From Bryobacterales bacterium (GTDB lineage: Bacteria; Acidobacteriota; Terriglobia; Bryobacterales; Bryobacteraceae): a stretch of 8,570 nt of DNA. Both the position numbers and the translations under genes were made by a program. The notes under the pieces are model-generated. The model ran no database searches. It was not told where the DNA came from and worked only from the letters and a program-made list of their open reading frames with translations. Below, piece by piece: positions 5,764-8,570 of the stretch; position 1 is the first letter of the stretch, and each line of letters begins with the position of its first letter. The stretch covers positions 1 through 8,570 of the forward strand of contig JANXQZ010001195.1 in assembly GCA_025353235.1 (NCBI GenBank), in the 5' to 3' direction.

Positions 5764-6702
5764 CTAGAATTGCGTTCGATACCAGGCGAGCGTACGCCTT
5801 AACCCCTGTTCAAACGTATACTGCGGATTGTGTCCCAAGTCGCGCGTTGCGGCAGTGATGTCAGCCTGCGAGTCACGGACATCGCCCTCGCGCGCAGGTT
5901 CGAATTTCGCCGGCAGATCTACTCCTTCAATTGTCTGTAACAGACGCCATAATTCGTTCAGGGTGTAGCGGTTTCCATTGCCGGCGTTGTAAACCTGCCC
6001 CCCAACATTGGATGCTGCGGCAGCCTTCATGCAAAGACCGACGACATCGTCCACGTATGTAAAATCGCGGCTGTGCTCGCCATCGCCAAAGATCGTCGGG
6101 TTCCGGCGTTCGATGGCAGCCCTCATAAACAGCGAGATTACACCCGAGTAAGGGCTCCCCGGATCCTGGCGTTCGCCATACACATTGAAAAAACGCAGAG
6201 CCACCGCATCCAGGCCAAAGCAAGTGTGGAACGTGCTTGCATAGTACTCGCCCATCAGCTTTTGCGCTGCGTAGGGTGACTTGGGCCGTGGCGCCATTGT
6301 CTCCTCCTTGGGCAGAACGTCTGTATCTCCGTACGCCGAAGAGGAAGCCGCATAAACCACTCGACGAACCTTGCCTTGCACGCAAGCGTGAAAGACATTG
6401 AACGACCCGTCCAAGTTCACCTCGTGCGATGGGACTGGTTCGCGAATCGAGCGCGGCACAGAGGGGATTGCCGCCAGATGATAGACCGTGTCCGCCCCAT
6501 GAATAGCCGCGGCCAGAGGGGCGTAATGCCGAATATCGATCTCGTGGAACACGATCCGATCCCGAACCTCCTCCAGGTTCCGCGCATGGCCCGTCAAGAG
6601 GTTGTCGACCACCTCCACCGATGTATCCCCTTGCGCGAGCAACTTTCTCACGAGCGCGGAGCCGATGAACCCAGCGCCGCCCGTAACGATGCACTTCCTC
6701 AT
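5764..6702 (-). CDS. NAD-dependent epimerase/dehydratase, probably a nucleotide-sugar 4-epimerase (extended SDR)
   Basis: A complete 312-residue extended short-chain dehydrogenase/reductase. It should bind NAD(+) and interconvert the C4 configuration of a UDP-sugar, supplying precursors for surface polysaccharide or glycan synthesis in the cytoplasm. The NAD-binding Rossmann motif is TGGAGFIGS (residues 7-15), with acidic Asp33 at the end of the second strand. The catalytic set is Ser121/122 in ASSSAYGD (119-126) and Tyr144-x-x-x-Lys148 in SPYAAQK (142-148). RFFNVYGERQDP (170-181), GDGEHSRDFTYVDDV (206-220) and REGDVRDSQADI (271-282) resemble the WbpP/TviC-like UDP-GlcNAc epimerases more than classical GalE, but the substrate cannot be fixed without alignment. 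Its ATG overlaps the stop of the upstream isomerase gene as ATGA (6702-6699). An AAGGAG lies about 14 nt upstream, rather far, so translation probably relies on coupling. Confidence 0.88.
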   Translation of the reverse strand: MRKCIVTGGAGFIGSALVRKLLAQGDTSVEVVDNLLTGHARNLEEVRDRIVFHEIDIRHYAPLAAAIHGADTVYHLAAIPSVPRSIREPVPSHEVNLDGSFNVFHACVQGKVRRVVYAASSSAYGDTDVLPKEETMAPRPKSPYAAQKLMGEYYASTFHTCFGLDAVALRFFNVYGERQDPGSPYSGVISLFMRAAIERRNPTIFGDGEHSRDFTYVDDVVGLCMKAAAASNVGGQVYNAGNGNRYTLNELWRLLQTIEGVDLPAKFEPAREGDVRDSQADITAATRDLGHNPQYTFEQGLRRTLAWYRTQF

Positions 6703-7532
6703 GCTAAGCTGGCAATCTCCTTCTCAAGATGTCGTAAAGATTCGGTGGCGATTTTCTCAGCGCCGGGGGTGAAATCGAAAGCTTCAAGCGAGATCCAATG
6801 CCGGTAGTCCAGTTTTTTCAATTTTGTAAATATTGACTTGAAATCGTAGTCGGCGGTCCCAGGATGGCGCCCGTCCATCTCGTTCACATGCACGTGGCGG
6901 ATCACGTCGAAGTAGCGTTCCACAACATCGGCGTGAGCGCCCGTCTCATCGGCTGCGTTATGAGTGTCGAACATGGTCCGCACTGCAGGACTGCCGATCT
7001 CATGTACGATCGCCGCGGCCTCAGCCAGAGTGTTGATCACATCCGATTGATTGCGCGGGAGCGCTTCGACGAGGATCGTCACGCCGCGCGATTCCGCATG
7101 GGGCGCAACTGCCGCCAGACCGTCGATGTAATTCCTGGTGGCTTCGGCCACGCTAATACCCTGCGTGGAACGCTGCTGAGGCGAACCGAAAACCATGATT
7201 CCCTGCTCGCCAAGATCGGCGCAAAGGTCGACTAAATCCCGAATATGATCCCAACTCCGCTGGCGCAAAGCTTGGTCCGGCGTAGTCACATGCAGCCCTT
7301 TCGGCGAGACCATCAACCAGTGCAGCCCGACAAACGTGAGGCCTTCTGAATGGATAAGATCCCGATACTCTCGACGAACCGCAGGCGTCAGGTCGCGCGG
7401 ACTCTCGGAGAGCGTAAACGGAGCGATCTCGATGCCGGTATAACCGATCTCGCGAATACTCCGGCAAACCTCAGCTAGCGGACGCTTTTCGTAAACTTCG
7501 TTGCAGATGGCCTGTCGGAATCCAAAGCTCAC
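6699..7532 (-). CDS. Sugar phosphate isomerase/epimerase-like protein (xylose isomerase-like TIM barrel)
   Basis: A complete 277-residue protein of the AP-endonuclease-2/xylose-isomerase-like TIM-barrel superfamily, whose members are mostly metal-dependent isomerases or epimerases of sugars and inositols. Metal ligands expected at the barrel mouth are visible: Glu156 in ILVEALPR (153-160), Asp189 in MFDTHNA (187-193), His215 in HVHVNEMDGRHPG (213-225) and Glu250 in WISLEAFDF (246-254). GYTGIEIAPF (30-39) is the usual first-strand motif. The length is normal. The start is GTG (7532-7530), forming a GTGA overlap with the stop of the upstream hydrolase gene; no Shine-Dalgarno sequence precedes it, so reinitiation after the hydrolase is likely. 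It in turn overlaps the epimerase by 4 bp. The substrate is unknown. Context with a nucleotide-sugar epimerase suggests sugar metabolism. A DNA-repair endonuclease role is unlikely because the ligand set and length match the isomerase branch. Confidence 0.88.
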   Translation of the reverse strand: MSFGFRQAICNEVYEKRPLAEVCRSIREIGYTGIEIAPFTLSESPRDLTPAVRREYRDLIHSEGLTFVGLHWLMVSPKGLHVTTPDQALRQRSWDHIRDLVDLCADLGEQGIMVFGSPQQRSTQGISVAEATRNYIDGLAAVAPHAESRGVTILVEALPRNQSDVINTLAEAAAIVHEIGSPAVRTMFDTHNAADETGAHADVVERYFDVIRHVHVNEMDGRHPGTADYDFKSIFTKLKKLDYRHWISLEAFDFTPGAEKIATESLRHLEKEIASLA

Positions 7533-8536
7533 TTGGCAATAAACTCGCGAATGTACTCATTCACTTCGGCAGGCTTCTCATGGATAACCCAATGCGAACC
7601 CTCTGGAATGCGCTTCACGGTCAATTGCGGCACGAACCTATCCAGACCGTCCAGATTGCCCGGCAAGAGCGCCGTGTCCTTCTCGCCCCAGATGACCAAG
7701 GTGGGCACGTTCACCATGAGCTTATCTGGATCGCCAAACGCGCTGGCAGCAGGCTTGGCCGATGTATCGGCAGTCTCGCCCTCTTTTACCGGCGCTGGAG
7801 GGCCCATCTTCGCCGCGCGGTAGTAATTCAGTCCGCCCGTAAGCGCACCGGGCTGCGACCACGCTTCGATGTACGCCTTCTTATCCTCTTCAGTGAACAC
7901 GCCAGTTTCGAGCCCTTTACCCATCACCGCGTTCACCAAGCCGGCGTAGTTGTTCGCCGAAAGCATCTGTTCAGCTTGCGGGCTGCGGAACATCAGCATA
8001 TAGCCGCTGGCTTTCTGCTGTGCCGGATCCTGACTCAGCAGCCGCGCGAAAACACCGGGATGGGGAGCGTTAATAATCACCAGCTTCTCGAGCGTTTCAG
8101 GATGAGCGATCCCATAGGCCCAAGCCACTGCTCCGCCCCAGTCGTGTGCCACCAGCACGAATTTCTTGTGGCCCAAGTGCTCCGCCAGCGCGCGCACATC
8201 CTCCACCAAATACTTCACCTGATACTGATCCACTTCGGCGGGCTTGCCGGACAAGTTATATCCGCGCATATCGGGCGCCACCGCCATATGATCTTTCCCG
8301 AATTCGGCGAGCTGGTTTTTCCACTCGTACCAGAACTCGGGAAAGCCATGCAGAAAAATAATCAGCGGTCCTTTCCCGGCAGTCACATAATGCAGCCGAA
8401 CACCATTTACCTCGGCGTATTTGTCTTCGAGCTTGGGTATGTGCATTTTGCCTTTCTTAGCCGCGCCAGCATTCTGAGCGAAAAATCCGGCGGCGAGCGC
8501 ACTGCAAAGTAAGACGCGAGTTAACTGATCAACCAT
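7529..8536 (-). CDS. Exported alpha/beta hydrolase, epoxide hydrolase type
   Basis: A complete 335-residue alpha/beta-hydrolase with epoxide-hydrolase features. The oxyanion motif is HGFPEFWYEW (63-72). The nucleophile is Asp132 in VAHDWGG (129-135), an aspartate rather than serine, as in epoxide hydrolases and haloalkane dehalogenases. The charge-relay acid is Asp287 in IWGEKDTALLP (282-292) and the base His316 in GSHWVIHE (313-320). A cap-domain NYYRA (237-241) supplies the tyrosine used to open epoxides. The first 26 residues look like a Sec signal peptide (Arg7, hydrophobic core LLCSALAAGFF, AGAA cleavage region), so it should act outside the cytoplasm, unusual for this subfamily. A Pro/Ala-rich stretch (246-269) is inserted between cap and core. 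The ATG at 8536 keeps the signal peptide; Met31 would remove it. The upstream Shine-Dalgarno sequence is weak. It is the first visible gene of the minus-strand operon. The substrate is unknown; haloalkane dehalogenase is less likely given HGFPEFW and the cap tyrosine. Confidence 0.88.
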   Translation of the reverse strand: MVDQLTRVLLCSALAAGFFAQNAGAAKKGKMHIPKLEDKYAEVNGVRLHYVTAGKGPLIIFLHGFPEFWYEWKNQLAEFGKDHMAVAPDMRGYNLSGKPAEVDQYQVKYLVEDVRALAEHLGHKKFVLVAHDWGGAVAWAYGIAHPETLEKLVIINAPHPGVFARLLSQDPAQQKASGYMLMFRSPQAEQMLSANNYAGLVNAVMGKGLETGVFTEEDKKAYIEAWSQPGALTGGLNYYRAAKMGPPAPVKEGETADTSAKPAASAFGDPDKLMVNVPTLVIWGEKDTALLPGNLDGLDRFVPQLTVKRIPEGSHWVIHEKPAEVNEYIREFIAK

Positions 8537-8570
8537 CTTCGAAGCCTATTCAATCTATCGGCCCAAGTCA

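Noticed and set aside
5927..6694. Second minus-strand open frame (255 codons) inside the epimerase gene
   Set aside because: It is a shifted frame of the SDR epimerase, Gly/Arg-rich and without motifs.
5764..6702. Naming the epimerase galE or wbpP
   Set aside because: Motifs lean toward the WbpP-like branch, but substrate specificity cannot be decided without alignment and biochemical context, so no symbol is given.
7580..8512. Long plus-strand open frame (310 codons) opposite the alpha/beta hydrolase
   Set aside because: It is antisense to a gene with an intact catalytic triad. The translation shows no family motif and is rich in His/Arg/Gln, as expected from the complement of GC-rich coding DNA.

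Overview
The window is ordinary-looking chromosome from a moderately GC-rich Gram-negative-type bacterium. The gene repertoire (a Uma2-family PD-(D/E)XK protein, a DUF72 variant, a multi-PAS membrane histidine kinase, an exported epoxide-hydrolase-like protein) and the protein style suggest an acidobacterium of the Solibacter/Bryobacter kind. That assignment is an impression from family content, not a measured result. No rRNA, tRNA, CRISPR array, transposase, integrase or phage gene is visible.

Layout. Left edge, minus strand: the N-terminal 87 codons of recX (1-263), preceded 34 bp upstream by a DUF72 gene (298-1008); the two probably share a transcript. A 59-bp divergent spacer (1009-1067) separates them from a plus-strand ABC exporter half-transporter (1068-2951), which seems to start at TTG without a Shine-Dalgarno sequence. 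A 210-bp gap (2952-3161) follows and contains two adjacent perfect inverted repeats; one has the half-sites and spacing of a Gram-positive-type LexA box. Next is a plus-strand sensor histidine kinase broken into two reading frames (3162-3929 and 3965-5185). Its first PAS domain can be followed through all three frames across about 50 bp, so the gene as given cannot make one protein. It stops straight after the ATPase domain, with 1 bp between its stop codon and that of the convergent neighbour.

Right half, minus strand, transcribed right to left: an exported alpha/beta hydrolase of the epoxide hydrolase type (8536-7529), a sugar phosphate isomerase/epimerase-like TIM barrel protein with a GTG start (7532-6699), an extended SDR nucleotide-sugar epimerase (6702-5764) and a Uma2-family protein (5729-5187). 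The first three genes are joined by 4-bp stop/start overlaps (GTGA and ATGA) and the fourth follows after 34 bp, so this looks like one translationally coupled operon. The isomerase and the epimerase both point to sugar metabolism; what the hydrolase and the Uma2 protein contribute is not evident.

I did not find a clear new multi-gene system. The observations most worth following up are the doubly frameshifted kinase, the LexA-like palindrome pair in front of it, the coupled hydrolase-isomerase-epimerase operon, and the possible leaderless TTG start of the ABC exporter.
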